Source: Petasospora fabianii
Taxonomy: Eukaryota > Ascomycota > Saccharomycetes > Phaffomycetales > Wickerhamomycetaceae
DNA length: 64,000 bases
Direction: 5' to 3'
Assembly (NCBI GenBank): GCA_022641835.1
Contig: CP048719.1
Location: 620,001-684,000 of the forward strand
Shown here: positions 9,977 to 20,200 of the stretch, in pieces
How positions within the stretch are numbered: the stretch's first letter is position 1
Layout: every line of letters begins with the position of its first letter
Notes under the pieces: model-generated
Databases searched by the model: none
What the model was told of the DNA's origin: nothing
What the model saw: only the letters and a program-made list of their open reading frames with translations
Made by a program: the position numbers and the translations under genes

Positions 9977-11497
9977 ATGGCCACAGACGATCTTACACAA
10001 CAAATGGATGACCTCAATGTCGAGAACTCCGACCATTACTCCGATGACAGTGATTTCTCAGACTCTGACGACGACTTTAATGGCCTCAAGGCACAGACAT
10101 CATCAGCGCAACCAGCAACGGGTAAATCCATCACAGGGAACTCCATCGCCGATAAGACCAACATCTTGAACAAGTTCAGTGACAAGATCAAGACAGATGA
10201 GCTAAATTTCAAGAAGCAGCGAATCAACAAAGACAAAGCTGACCGTGCCACTGTCGAGAACGTGCTTGACCCACGTACCATCAGATTCATCCTCTCCCTC
10301 ATGAAGAAGACAGTCTTCACCAAGATTAACGGGTGTCTCTCCACCGGTAAGGAGGCCAACGTGTACCATGCTGAGCACGAGGAAACAGGCGCAGAGTATG
10401 CCGTGAAAGTGTATAAGACATCCATCCTTGTGTTCAAAGATAGAGAGAGATATGTGGATGGTGAGTTCAGATTCAGAAATGCCCGTTCACAACATAATCC
10501 AAGAAAGATGATCAAAGTGTGGGCAGAGAAGGAGTTCAGAAACTTGAAGAGACTTTATAACTCCGGGATGAACACACCAGAACCAATCGCTCTGAAATCA
10601 CACGTTCTCGTTATGGAGTTTTTATCAAAAGGTGACGGTTTCCCATCACCAAAGCTCAAAGACCATCCATTCGAATCCGCTGAAGAAGTGAAACATTTCT
10701 ACCATGAAATGATTTATTCCATAAGATTCATGTATCAAAAATGTCGTCTTGTGCATGCGGATTTATCCGAGTACAACTCGATTGTGCATCAAGGTCAATT
10801 GTTCATCTTTGATGTCTCACAGAGTGTCGAGCCAGAACACCCAATGGCTTTGGATTTCTTGCGAATGGATGTTAAAAACGTGAATGACTACTTTGCCCGT
10901 ATGGGTATCCCTGTTATCAGTGAGCGTCTTATCTTTAGATTTGTCATTGAGACTCAGAATAATCTGGGCTTTGAGAGGGATGATAAGGAAGAGTGGTTAG
11001 AGTACATTAACAAGATGCCTTTAAGAAGTGATGACCCAGAGGAGGTTAAGAAGGATGAAGTTTTCCGCTCTTTGCACTTGATGAAATCGTTGAACAACCT
11101 CGAAGAGAGAGACTTCCAGAAATTTACCGATGGTGAGATTGATACGATAAATGACTTGACAGGATTGAAGCAAGTGAAGAAGAGCGTGGAAAATGATGAA
11201 GAAGGCGATGAGGATGAAGATGAAGGTGAGGACAACGAAGGAGAAGAAGATGATGAAGATGAAGACGACGATTCTGACTATGATTCTGATGAAGAGTCCG
11301 AGTACGAAGATGACGAAGAAACTGGCGAAAGACGTAAGAAAGACAAGCCATTGGTTGGTAAGAAATATGAGGATAAGGAGGCTAAGAAGCTACGAAAGCA
11401 ACAGGCTAAGGAAGATGCACGTGAAAAGAGAAAGACTAAAGTGAAGAAGCACGTCAAGAAGAAACTCATAAAGAAGCGCACTGGTGGTAAGAAGTGA
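9977..11497 (+). CDS. RIO1: Atypical protein kinase RIO1
   Basis: 506 residues. An acidic N-terminus leads to the RIO kinase domain (about 95-330): phosphate loop STGKEANVY at 122-130, ATP lysine Lys144 (YAVKVYK), catalytic Asp262 in VHADLSEYN and metal-binding Asp279 in IFDVSQ. The long Asp/Glu tract (about 405-450) and Lys-rich tail (about 455-506) are typical of Rio1. Rio1 is a cytosolic ATPase/kinase needed for the last step of 40S maturation (20S to 18S rRNA, release of Dim1, Nob1 and Pno1) and has roles in cell-cycle progression. The ATG at 9977 is the first in frame. Confidence 0.96.
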   Translation: MATDDLTQQMDDLNVENSDHYSDDSDFSDSDDDFNGLKAQTSSAQPATGKSITGNSIADKTNILNKFSDKIKTDELNFKKQRINKDKADRATVENVLDPRTIRFILSLMKKTVFTKINGCLSTGKEANVYHAEHEETGAEYAVKVYKTSILVFKDRERYVDGEFRFRNARSQHNPRKMIKVWAEKEFRNLKRLYNSGMNTPEPIALKSHVLVMEFLSKGDGFPSPKLKDHPFESAEEVKHFYHEMIYSIRFMYQKCRLVHADLSEYNSIVHQGQLFIFDVSQSVEPEHPMALDFLRMDVKNVNDYFARMGIPVISERLIFRFVIETQNNLGFERDDKEEWLEYINKMPLRSDDPEEVKKDEVFRSLHLMKSLNNLEERDFQKFTDGEIDTINDLTGLKQVKKSVENDEEGDEDEDEGEDNEGEEDDEDEDDDSDYDSDEESEYEDDEETGERRKKDKPLVGKKYEDKEAKKLRKQQAKEDAREKRKTKVKKHVKKKLIKKRTGGKK

Positions 11498-11579
11498 TTA
11501 TATGATTACAATGCTTATGAACTCGTTTTTTGACAGCGTTTTAGTAGAATCACTATTTAGGTATATCAGACCAATCCGT

Positions 11580-12644
11580 TCAACGGATGTCTCTAAGCTT
11601 TGGCAAGTATGGCTCCTCCAAGTATTTAATGTCCTCTTCGGACAACTTCAAGTTGGCACCAACAAACAACTCCTCAAGTCTCTTGACAGAGGAGATACCG
11701 GCGATTGGGTTAGTACCCTTGGCAAGAGCCCAAGCAGTAGCAACCGCGGCCATTGGAACATTCAATTTCTTGGCCACTTCTTCAACTCTATTGATGATGG
11801 TGATATCAGCAACCTTATCCTTGTCCTGTGCACTGATTTTACCACGGCCATTTTTTTGTCTTGCGGTGATGTTGGAATCATCAAGCACTTCAGGAACAGG
11901 TCTAGCGAGCATACCAGCAGCCAATGGAGACCATGGAATCAACCCAACACCGGTCTTTTGACAGTAATAGTTCATCTCGTGTTCATCCTCTCTATCGAGC
12001 AAGTTGTACTTGCTTTGCATAGAAACAAACTTGTGCCAGCCATTCTTCTCAGCAACGTTCTGAAGCATAACAAACTCAACTGCTCTCATGGTGGAGGCAC
12101 CAATATATCTGGCGTGCCCCTGTTCAACGACATCGTTCAATGCTCTCATAGTCTCCTCCATTGGAACCTCGTGATCAAATCTGTGGATCTGGTAGAGATC
12201 AATGTATGTACCAAGTCTTCTAACAGACTCCTGAGCACCATCGAGGATGTGCTTTCTAGAAAGACCCCTAGAGTTGATAATCTCAACCTCTTCAGCTTTA
12301 GTGAAACCTCTGATCTGCTTCTTGAACAAATCTTCAATGTCCTCATCAACAGGGTTGAACACTTTTGTCATGATAACAATCCTATCCCTCTTAATATTGT
12401 ACTTCTTAATCCACTTACCAAGGAGGATCTCACTAACACCATTGGAGTACATGTCGGCGGTGTCAAATGTTCTGATACCAAGTTCGTACGCCTTGTTTAG
12501 GATCTCATACACTTTCTCCTCGTCAGAGATGACCCAGTCGGCCCACTCCTTGCTACCGTAGGACATGCATCCTATGATAACGTTTGAGATCTTGAGCCCT
12601 GATGAGCCCAAATTGTTCCATGGGACAGTTGTTGATTCGGCCAT
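11580..12644 (-). CDS. Aldo/keto reductase
   Basis: 354 residues from the ATG at 12644 (MAESTTVPWNNLGSSGLKIS). An in-frame start 33 bases upstream is non-ATG. The catalytic tetrad is visible: Asp61, Tyr66, Lys94 and His154 in FDTADMY, IMTKVFN and QIHRFDH. The fold order GCMSYGS, DLYQIHRFD, GHARYIGASTMRA, IPWSPLAAGMLARP and GISSVKRLEEL fits the YPL088W/IFD6/aryl-alcohol dehydrogenase branch of NADPH-dependent reductases. These reduce aldehydes in the cytosol; the natural substrate cannot be read from sequence. It shares a short (172 base) divergent promoter with TFC6. Confidence 0.85.
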   Translation of the reverse strand: MAESTTVPWNNLGSSGLKISNVIIGCMSYGSKEWADWVISDEEKVYEILNKAYELGIRTFDTADMYSNGVSEILLGKWIKKYNIKRDRIVIMTKVFNPVDEDIEDLFKKQIRGFTKAEEVEIINSRGLSRKHILDGAQESVRRLGTYIDLYQIHRFDHEVPMEETMRALNDVVEQGHARYIGASTMRAVEFVMLQNVAEKNGWHKFVSMQSKYNLLDREDEHEMNYYCQKTGVGLIPWSPLAAGMLARPVPEVLDDSNITARQKNGRGKISAQDKDKVADITIINRVEEVAKKLNVPMAAVATAWALAKGTNPIAGISSVKRLEELFVGANLKLSEEDIKYLEEPYLPKLRDIR

Positions 12645-12816
12645 TGTTGAAGTAAAGTTAACTCTATCGAATACCAAAGTGAAAACCTAATCTATTGGGG
12701 GAAAGGGAAGCAGACAGTGGCAAAAAGTGGCGTCTAGTCAAGAACAAATACAGCTGTGGCTCGGGTATTAGCAACCCCCCGCTTACTAAACTGTGGGGAG
12801 AATTGCCCGTTGAAAG

Positions 12817-14721
12817 ATGGCAGATGAGAGAGAAAAAAGAAAGAGAAAAAAGAATGTTGGTCAGGTTCGAACGGTAAAAGTAAACAAAAGATATAGTCAA
12901 GACAACAACAACAACAATAACAATAACAATAAGTTAGCGCTACATACACCATTGACTGATCCAATGCCTCCCAGACCGAGAAGAGCCGCTGCTGCCAAGA
13001 GTGTGGACTATTCGCAATTTGTCGATGTCGACGCTGTTGACGATGATGCTGATGTCGATGCCGATGTCATAATCAATGACGAGCCAGACCATGACAGTGC
13101 CGAGGAAGAGATTAACGACGCTGTTGATGAGGTTGACGATGATGGCGATGTTGCAATGACAATAGACTTGGATGAAGAGGTTGAAGAAAAGAAACCAAAG
13201 AAAAGAGGAAGACCATCGAAACCAAAGGTAAAAACTGCACCAAAGAAGAAAGACGCTGCTGCAAAGAAAGACGCCAAAAATCCAAGAACACTGTCATCAC
13301 TAAAGGACAAGTTTATCAGATGCTTCGGTAACAATGAAGAAAAGCTAATTGAACTACTAAAGTACAGAAAGGATTGGGAAGCTGAGTTTTTCCAGTTTGA
13401 TGAATCTAAACTTAACAATACACCATCATCTCCTGTCGCCTCAATCCCAACCATTGAGACCAAGACACTGACTAGAGTTGAGTTCGGCAGGAAGTTCCCA
13501 CTCCAAAGGGAGGAAATTACGTTACAATTCGGTAACGATGATGCACAACTCCTCAAACTCGGCACACAGACAACGAAAGACACCACTCACATCATCCATG
13601 ACGGCATGCTGATAACAGACATGGCCTGGATGCCCCAACTAGAAGACTCCACAGATCAATACCTGGCAATCTCCATCTCCAACATAGTTGACACCACCAT
13701 CTCACCCAAATTCAGTCTCCTGGCTAAGAATGCCTATACTTCTGGTTTCAGAATCTACAAACTGGATACTACTACAGGTAAGATTGACCTCCACTCCACA
13801 ATCATCCACGATTGGGGTAACTCCTGGGATCTCAAATGGATTAGATCACAGACTTCATCATTTGGCACTCTATGTGCCGTCTTCAACGATGGTAATGCTC
13901 GTCTCTTACAACTTCCAGATACATTGGGTAATTACATTGAGATCACCAAGGCTTCTCTCGAATACTCAATTCCGGACCAACAAATCAGTGCCATTGACAT
14001 CTCAGGAGACATTCTTGTATGTGGAACCAACACTGGACACATTGCCGAATTCACTCTCAATGACCCAATACCATCATATCTCTATCCAGTACACTACTGC
14101 TACATCTTTTCCCTATCTCTCAGCTCGTCCCCATACGACGAGGTTGTCGTGTACACCTCTTGCTCTGATGGAACCACAGCAATGACCTCACTCACTGACC
14201 CAACCACATCCATTGTCCGCTCTGGAAAATCCAAAAGTATGAACAGAACCACTGGTTACTCTCCACAACTTCACTCTTTCATCCTCGTGGAAGATATCAA
14301 CTCCGTGAAGGCAACCCCAATACGTGCTGAGCACGTTTCTGGGACCCTATGCTCCCATGATGGATCTACAGAATGCATCGCCACATCCAAGATCCACCCA
14401 TTGATGCTAAGTGGTGGCTCTGATGGTCGTATCAAGATCAACTCCATCGCAAGACGTATGTTGAACGGTCAAAAAGTTGCATTCTCTACACATAAGGTTA
14501 TGACACTGTTTGAATTACAATATGGTAAGTTGGAAGATACTTATCGTCTTGTACAAAACTTGCATGTCGAAGGGCCCGGTGCGTTTGAGAATACGGGTTA
14601 TATGAACTTATATCCAAGTCAAGTTGCCTTTGGCTCGTTAGCATGGAATGAGAATAAGGCCGCTGGGAAATGGTTTGCTGCCGCTACCACGTCCGGATTA
14701 CTCTTTGTTGACAGGCTTTAA
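12817..14721 (+). CDS. TFC6: TFIIIC subunit TFC6 (tau 91)
   Basis: 634 residues from the ATG at 12817; a second in-frame ATG at 12964 (MPPRPRRAAAAKS) would give 585 residues and is a serious alternative. An acidic region is followed by an AT-hook (KKRGRPSKP, about 164-172), a lysine-rich linker, and then a WD40 propeller from about residue 200 to the end (GNSWDLKWI, LCAVFNDGNARLLQL, ILVCGTNTGHIAEF, LMLSGGSDGRIKI). Tfc6 binds the B box of tRNA genes together with Tfc3 as part of TFIIIC in the nucleus. The stretch between the two ATGs has an Asn run from an AAC/AAT microsatellite (about 12902-12932) and looks poorly conserved. Confidence 0.85.
   Translation: MADEREKRKRKKNVGQVRTVKVNKRYSQDNNNNNNNNNKLALHTPLTDPMPPRPRRAAAAKSVDYSQFVDVDAVDDDADVDADVIINDEPDHDSAEEEINDAVDEVDDDGDVAMTIDLDEEVEEKKPKKRGRPSKPKVKTAPKKKDAAAKKDAKNPRTLSSLKDKFIRCFGNNEEKLIELLKYRKDWEAEFFQFDESKLNNTPSSPVASIPTIETKTLTRVEFGRKFPLQREEITLQFGNDDAQLLKLGTQTTKDTTHIIHDGMLITDMAWMPQLEDSTDQYLAISISNIVDTTISPKFSLLAKNAYTSGFRIYKLDTTTGKIDLHSTIIHDWGNSWDLKWIRSQTSSFGTLCAVFNDGNARLLQLPDTLGNYIEITKASLEYSIPDQQISAIDISGDILVCGTNTGHIAEFTLNDPIPSYLYPVHYCYIFSLSLSSSPYDEVVVYTSCSDGTTAMTSLTDPTTSIVRSGKSKSMNRTTGYSPQLHSFILVEDINSVKATPIRAEHVSGTLCSHDGSTECIATSKIHPLMLSGGSDGRIKINSIARRMLNGQKVAFSTHKVMTLFELQYGKLEDTYRLVQNLHVEGPGAFENTGYMNLYPSQVAFGSLAWNENKAAGKWFAAATTSGLLFVDRL
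12864..12874 (+). promoter_or_regulatory. B-box-like TFIIIC site at the TFC6 5' end
   Basis: GGTTCGAACGG matches the first eight bases of the tRNA B-box consensus (GGTTCGAN) but not the final CC. It lies 47 bases inside the longer TFC6 reading frame but 90 bases upstream of the second ATG. In S. cerevisiae the TFC6 promoter carries a TFIIIC site (ETC6) used for autoregulation. Confidence 0.4.
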
Positions 14722-14852
14722 ATAGTTGTTATGGTCTACTGGTAATAAATGAGTAAAAAATCACATTAAACGAAAAGTCAACACAACGCCTGCGTAAAGA
14801 TTCATAAAAAAAGTCATTATTAGATAAACTCGGGGCCAAACAAGAAGAAACA

Positions 14853-16283
14853 TCATATTCTGTGACCTGGTACCAAGCCAAAAAGGACCGAAAAGGCGGC
14901 ACTGATCAAACATGTCAGAAGCAAAATCCAAAGTGCTCTCTTCTTTTGCAAAGAAACCACGAATGGCTCATACAAGTTCTTGACAAAGTGTTTTCTTCTC
15001 TGGTTCTTGTGTATGGCCAACTCCGGATTATCACTGTATCTGAATAATACCATGAGTGGATCCAATCTGTAAAAGAAAGTAAGGATAAGATAGACACCAA
15101 GGAAGAATGGAACGATCAAGACAGCTCTGATGGCTTTTGGTTTAATATTAGTAAAGATGAGACAGTATGCGATCCAGAACCCAGCAAAAAGCAAGAACAA
15201 CCCCAAAATCAAGCGCACGAGACAAGATCTGTTACCCAGATTGTGTAGTGCGTAGTGGTGAAGGAAATGTGAGAAGGATTCACGTTCCATAGCAGAGTAT
15301 ACGTAGTTCTTTGCGTCCTCAAACACATCAGGGTCATCACGACCTTGCAGATCAATGTCATGACGGATCTTGCGAATAATACGGTCTGGAATGTTGAGAC
15401 GCTTTGGTGATGTATCCTGGAAATAGGTGTTGAGGATGTTACGGGATGATGACTTGAGTGTAGCTCTGTTGATGTTACCATTCTTGACATTGGCAATGTA
15501 CTTCTCGAGTTGTTCAGGCACAATTCGTGTGGAGCGACGATCTTGTGTGAAGATGTCCTTGTTGGATGAGCGGCGTTGGATGTCACCGGCAAACACTTTT
15601 TCTGGAGTACTGAGTGGTTCGTAGACATCCTTGAATGGTGATTGTGGTTGAGCAGTTGATGTGAGCGGTTCTTCTTCTTGTGGGGAAAAGATACTGCTGA
15701 TTCTTGGATCTGATGTGTTGATGTACTCATTACCTTGAAGGAAAGAGCTCACTCTTTTGTTATCCTTATCATCAAGGAGACCTTCACTCAAGAGAGCTTC
15801 GAGCAAAAGTGACGAGCTGACAGATTCCCTTACATTCTCAGCTTTTTCACTTGAGGTTGACTTGTGCTTCTCGTCAGACGAGGACTTGTGACGTTCACTT
15901 ATGATTAAACTCTCCCTTAGGCCCTTCACATAGTCCTTACATAGTCTTAAGTGTGTGATACAGTCTATCCAAAAGTCAAGGTAGTCAACTGCATTCTGGT
16001 AGTCTCTCATAAAGATGTAGAACCCCCATAGGTCAACGGGGGACTTTGAGCGTCTGTTTAATACTTCATAGAGTGTTGGGAGCCGCCTGAGGGGTTGGTA
16101 CGTCACCTCCTGTCTTATTGATGAGTGTGCATCACCACCTTGATCGTAATATTGTGAGTTGTATCGTTCATTCCCAAGGAGATTGTCGAATGAGTGCTGT
16201 GATACATTCACATCCTTGACAGTGAGGTCGTTCACATCCGCATGCGGAAGCAGCGTATGCTTCGTCGGTGACGAAAATGGCAT
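14853..16283 (-). CDS. RAX1: Bipolar bud-site protein RAX1
   Basis: 476 residues. An N-terminal RGS-like domain (about 65-125 and 330-365: LPTLYEVLNRRSKSPVDLWGFYIFMRD ... FEDAKNYVYSAMERESFSHFLHH) is split by a long Ser-rich insert. Three membrane spans follow near 376-398, 406-428 and 452-472. This is the Rax1 architecture. Rax1 forms a complex with Rax2 and Bud8/Bud9 at the poles of the cell and marks bud sites in diploids. The gene is convergent with TFC6 (131 bases apart) and divergent from RTC5. Confidence 0.88.
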   Translation of the reverse strand: MPFSSPTKHTLLPHADVNDLTVKDVNVSQHSFDNLLGNERYNSQYYDQGGDAHSSIRQEVTYQPLRRLPTLYEVLNRRSKSPVDLWGFYIFMRDYQNAVDYLDFWIDCITHLRLCKDYVKGLRESLIISERHKSSSDEKHKSTSSEKAENVRESVSSSLLLEALLSEGLLDDKDNKRVSSFLQGNEYINTSDPRISSIFSPQEEEPLTSTAQPQSPFKDVYEPLSTPEKVFAGDIQRRSSNKDIFTQDRRSTRIVPEQLEKYIANVKNGNINRATLKSSSRNILNTYFQDTSPKRLNIPDRIIRKIRHDIDLQGRDDPDVFEDAKNYVYSAMERESFSHFLHHYALHNLGNRSCLVRLILGLFLLFAGFWIAYCLIFTNIKPKAIRAVLIVPFFLGVYLILTFFYRLDPLMVLFRYSDNPELAIHKNQRRKHFVKNLYEPFVVSLQKKRALWILLLTCLISAAFSVLFGLVPGHRI

Positions 16284-16559
16284 TTCAACGTCGTGTGTTG
16301 TCTTCTGTAAGACTATGACAAACGGTGGGACTGGAGAATTCTGCTCTTAAATGGCAACTTTTACTCAATGATCATCAATGATCAACTCCAATTTTTAGCA
16401 TTTCGCTCAATATGTCCACTAACGGCATTGCATTTTTTCGCGAAACGTATGATCCCTGTGTTTACATTTTGCCTAATTGGGTAAAGTGCTTGCGACAAGT
16501 TGTCAAGGCAACGAAGTAGGGGTTGAACCATCTGGCCATGCATCTTTCCTAAGATTCTG

Positions 16560-16598
16560 GGTTCGAATCTCGACAGTGGCATTACTCGAAAGGTTTTT
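16560..16598 (+). other. Orphan B box with T-run, possible tRNA relic
   Basis: GGTTCGAATCT at 16560-16570 is a near-perfect B box. A small hairpin just upstream (ATCTT, loop TCCT, AAGAT at about 16542-16555) looks like the variable arm of a type II tRNA. A run of seven T at 16592-16598 could stop RNA polymerase III. No matching 5' acceptor strand or anticodon stem was found, so this is not called a working tRNA. The rest of the 426-base RAX1/RTC5 divergent promoter shows nothing else recognised. Confidence 0.3.
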
Positions 16599-16709
16599 TT
16601 GCCTTAAGCAGACTGACACATCTTAAGCAAGAGATGTACTTAACGAGTGCACTTGTCTCCACAGAGCAAGTCGCAGGAAAAGAAGGAAAAACAACCCTAG
16701 TCACCGAAG

Positions 16710-18452
16710 ATGGGACAATCAACTAGTGGAGAACAGCAAAGCTTCCAACGCACAGTTACCAATGATGAGCTATCAAAGCTATTTGCACAGCAATGCGCAC
16801 GTGGATTGCAACCCATTGAGTTGATATCGCTCCGAACTAACCTTGAACGCATTGGGAAGGGTTTCAAGAGCACCAATATTGAGGATGACATCATCTCAGA
16901 GACTGAATTCCAGTCATTGTTGTCAGTTACGGAAGACTTACCACACCTTCGTCATATTATCTATTCCATGGTTACATCACTCGCCCAGTTCCCGCTCTTG
17001 GGACACTCTACACAGCCTCTGACATCACAAGGTCTTCTCAAGGCTTTATGCTTATTGTCGAAAGATCGCTGCTCTAAGATTTTTAATGGTAATGTCGACT
17101 ACTTAAAACTGATTTTCATTGCATTTTCAGTACAGTCCTCTAAGGCATCACCACCGGCTGTAGATGACACGCAGACGGTTAAGTATCAAAGGCCAGGAGT
17201 CATCTCATGGTCTGAACTTCCAATTGTCAAGACATTTGATGGTCTTAACATTGATTCACTAAGCGTCCCAGCTGATGAGCTTCTTGACATTTTTGCAGTC
17301 CTCCTCGCCTGCTCTCGTTTGAAAGAGGTTGAGTCGTTGAAGAAGTACTCGCACAAACTTTCGAAACTTGATGAGTACAAGAAAAATGCTCTTCCTATTC
17401 TCAAATCCATGTCTCCAAACATCACTTCAAATAATCTTCAATCATCATCAATCTCACTAGCGCAATTCAGGCACACGATTGAAACTGTGGCGCCAAATCT
17501 TTTGGCTCCACTCTCTTGTCTCCTGGAGTCACTGTTATACACATCGGATGTCCAAGACACCACGGAAGACCACGATGAGATTCATGGACAAGGGACCTTA
17601 GATGAGCCTCATCATAGCCGTATCATCAATCCATACACAATATCTCAGCTCTCAACCTATTTCAGCTCACAACTTGTGTTCTCAAACATTAGAAAGCTAT
17701 ATATTGGTCGTGACTCAGGGTTTTCCATGAGATCTTTTGAATCTAAAGTTTTCAAATGGAACGCTCCTTCGATTGTTCTTCTCAAAGGCTCCAGAATCAC
17801 AAAGAACAAATCTTCATCAAACCCAAGATACAGGAAATTTGAAGAGCAGTTCCCGCGTCTTCCAGCGTCGTCTCCTGCAGTTGCCAATTCATCCACTAAT
17901 GACGAAACGATAATATATGGCATCTACGTTGATCAACCGTGGAGAGTATCAAATAAGGAGACTTTTGGAACATCACAAACAGTCATATTCCAGCTTGCTC
18001 CCGTACAAAGAGTCTTCACCACTGCCATGACTGCAAGACACTTTTTATATTTTAGTACGCTTGGTGGTGGTATTGGTGTTGGGTCCGCTTTACCCACGAT
18101 AAAGGGCAACAATGAACTCGTGAGGTATAACCCGGGGAATGTTTCGCTAACAATTGATTCCTCTTTGGAGTTTGCCGTGTTTAGAAACTTGGGTATCGGT
18201 GGTGAGTTTAGATCCCTAAGTGGTGGTGTATCTGATGAGGATACATATGAGGATAGATTCATGCTTAGTGATGTTGAGGTGTGGGGATGTGGTGGTGAGA
18301 AGGAACTTGAAGAACAGAATAAGAGATGGGAATGGGAACAAGCCGAGGCAAAGAGACGTCAACAGATCAATTTAAAGAGTATGGGTGAGGATCGTGCTCT
18401 ATTGGAAATGGCTGGACTCGTGGGGCAGCATCAAAGTGGTGGATCTATCTAG
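16710..18452 (+). CDS. RTC5: TLDc-domain protein RTC5
   Basis: 580 residues. It starts MGQSTS, an N-myristoylation signal (Gly2), as in Rtc5. The N-terminal half is helical. The TLDc domain spans about residues 310-545: SSQLVFSNIRKLYIGRDSGF, FKWNAPSIVLLKGSR, IYGIYVDQPWR, FQLAPVQRVF and the closing LSDVEVWGCGG. Rtc5 acts at the vacuole, where TLDc proteins bind the V-ATPase and promote disassembly of its V1 and Vo parts. The charged tail EEQNKRWEWEQAEAKRR is also typical. The gene diverges from RAX1. Confidence 0.88.
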   Translation: MGQSTSGEQQSFQRTVTNDELSKLFAQQCARGLQPIELISLRTNLERIGKGFKSTNIEDDIISETEFQSLLSVTEDLPHLRHIIYSMVTSLAQFPLLGHSTQPLTSQGLLKALCLLSKDRCSKIFNGNVDYLKLIFIAFSVQSSKASPPAVDDTQTVKYQRPGVISWSELPIVKTFDGLNIDSLSVPADELLDIFAVLLACSRLKEVESLKKYSHKLSKLDEYKKNALPILKSMSPNITSNNLQSSSISLAQFRHTIETVAPNLLAPLSCLLESLLYTSDVQDTTEDHDEIHGQGTLDEPHHSRIINPYTISQLSTYFSSQLVFSNIRKLYIGRDSGFSMRSFESKVFKWNAPSIVLLKGSRITKNKSSSNPRYRKFEEQFPRLPASSPAVANSSTNDETIIYGIYVDQPWRVSNKETFGTSQTVIFQLAPVQRVFTTAMTARHFLYFSTLGGGIGVGSALPTIKGNNELVRYNPGNVSLTIDSSLEFAVFRNLGIGGEFRSLSGGVSDEDTYEDRFMLSDVEVWGCGGEKELEEQNKRWEWEQAEAKRRQQINLKSMGEDRALLEMAGLVGQHQSGGSI

Positions 18453-19178
18453 TTGTTACAAAGGCACTCAAGATAAGGAACCATATCTACTCAAAGTATT
18501 ACTCTATTGATAATTCAACATAATGCAACTGTACGCTTCATAAGTTACTATCTGTATGTTTAAAGTTATGTGCGGTCAAGATTTGGTAAATCTTGTTTTA
18601 TACTCACATGGCCGCTTTATGCCGCGGTTAATGTGTGAGAGACCTCAATCCTTCTGGAACTTCGCCAAAGCTGGGCAACTGCCAGGGGAACGGGAAGATG
18701 ATATGTTTTACCCTTTGCATATTGAAAACATGTGCAATTATTATCTAAGTCAAACTCCCGTAATTAATATTGTTCTTCACAGGGTCCCTCTAGGGATCCT
18801 ATGTGAGACAGAGTATACATACTAACCCATGGTGGTGTGACGGGACTATACCTTGTTGATAGCTATAGCTAGAAGATAATAGCTCATACTCTGGATCCTA
18901 CACACCATTAAACGAAGAACAAAAATGTATATAATATAATGTAGACACGTCTCTCTCTCCAACCTATGTCATGGTTCTATATTTATAACTTTTGTATGGC
19001 ATCTCAAGATACCAATAAGAAAACAAACATGTGCAGTCACCTGTACCAAGGAGACAAAAAGATAAACAATAAGCAATAGTAATATTAAAACAGATGATGA
19101 GAAAACCGAAAACAGTGGTGGGGGGTGGGAAAATAAAGGAATATAAAACAGATAAAATACAAGAAAACACAAACCGAA
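18453..19178. other. Convergent spacer RTC5 / STP-type gene
   Basis: AT-rich 726-base stretch between two gene ends. A short open frame (18556-18825, 89 codons) has no recognisable domain and is not called. No RNA gene seen. Confidence 0.4.
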
Positions 19179-20160
19179 TCATTCATCCCCTTTGAACTTG
19201 GCAAATCCAGTACACTCTTCCGTCTCGATATGATTAGTCAACCAGTCGGTATTATTGTTAAACTCCTTAAAACAACCAGCACATCTTCCTGGGCTATCAT
19301 TTCTATCCGATTTGGCAACACCAATTGGATAGATGAAATGTATGCTCTTTAAATGTGCCTTAAAAGTATCCTTTCTGGAAAACTCACCATTGAGATGATG
19401 ACACTTTGTATGCTTTGGGTTGAAGAATGGACATTTGAAATCCTTGATGGTATCATGTTTCTTCAAATGACGTGCTAAATATGACTTATTTTTAAAAGAT
19501 CGTTGACAGAAGGGACATTTGTGATAATTTGATGCTGAACCTTTTTGAATCTTGAAATCTGGGTTCGGAGTACATGATGGTAGTGATGGTATTACAGTTG
19601 GTGATGTAACATGATGATAACCCTGTGCAGCAGTTGTTGTATAGAAACGGTGGAACCTCTTTTGTGCAGAATCAGATGAATCGGCGTTTAATTGACCCAT
19701 TTCGGTACGGATCTGGTTTGGTACCTCCTTCATGAAAAAATCATCAACTGGTGTAGCATTACCTTGCTGTTGATAGCTACTCATACCATCGAGGGTCTCA
19801 GTACTCATTGACATGTTGTCGCTGAAGACAGATTGTTGGTAGCTTGAGGTATCACCAGAGCTTCTGTTTGTCTGTTGTTGTGGGAGTCTAGGTGGACCCA
19901 TCTGTTGATGTTGCAACTGACCTTGTAGCTGACCTTGTGGTTGTCCCTGTAGTTGTCCCTGAATTGGAGTTTGCTGTTGTTGTTGTTGGTGTTGTAAATG
20001 TGGCTGATGAGACATAGAATGGAACCCATATATACCTCTCTGTTGTGGAGGTTCAGTATGGTGCTCCTGGTAGTAAAGTCCATTTTGAGCAGCTAACAAC
20101 ATCTCATTGTTCTGCTGATGAGGCATGTGAGGATGAGATAACTGTTGTTGTTGCTGCTGC

Positions 20161-20200
<40 letters not shown>

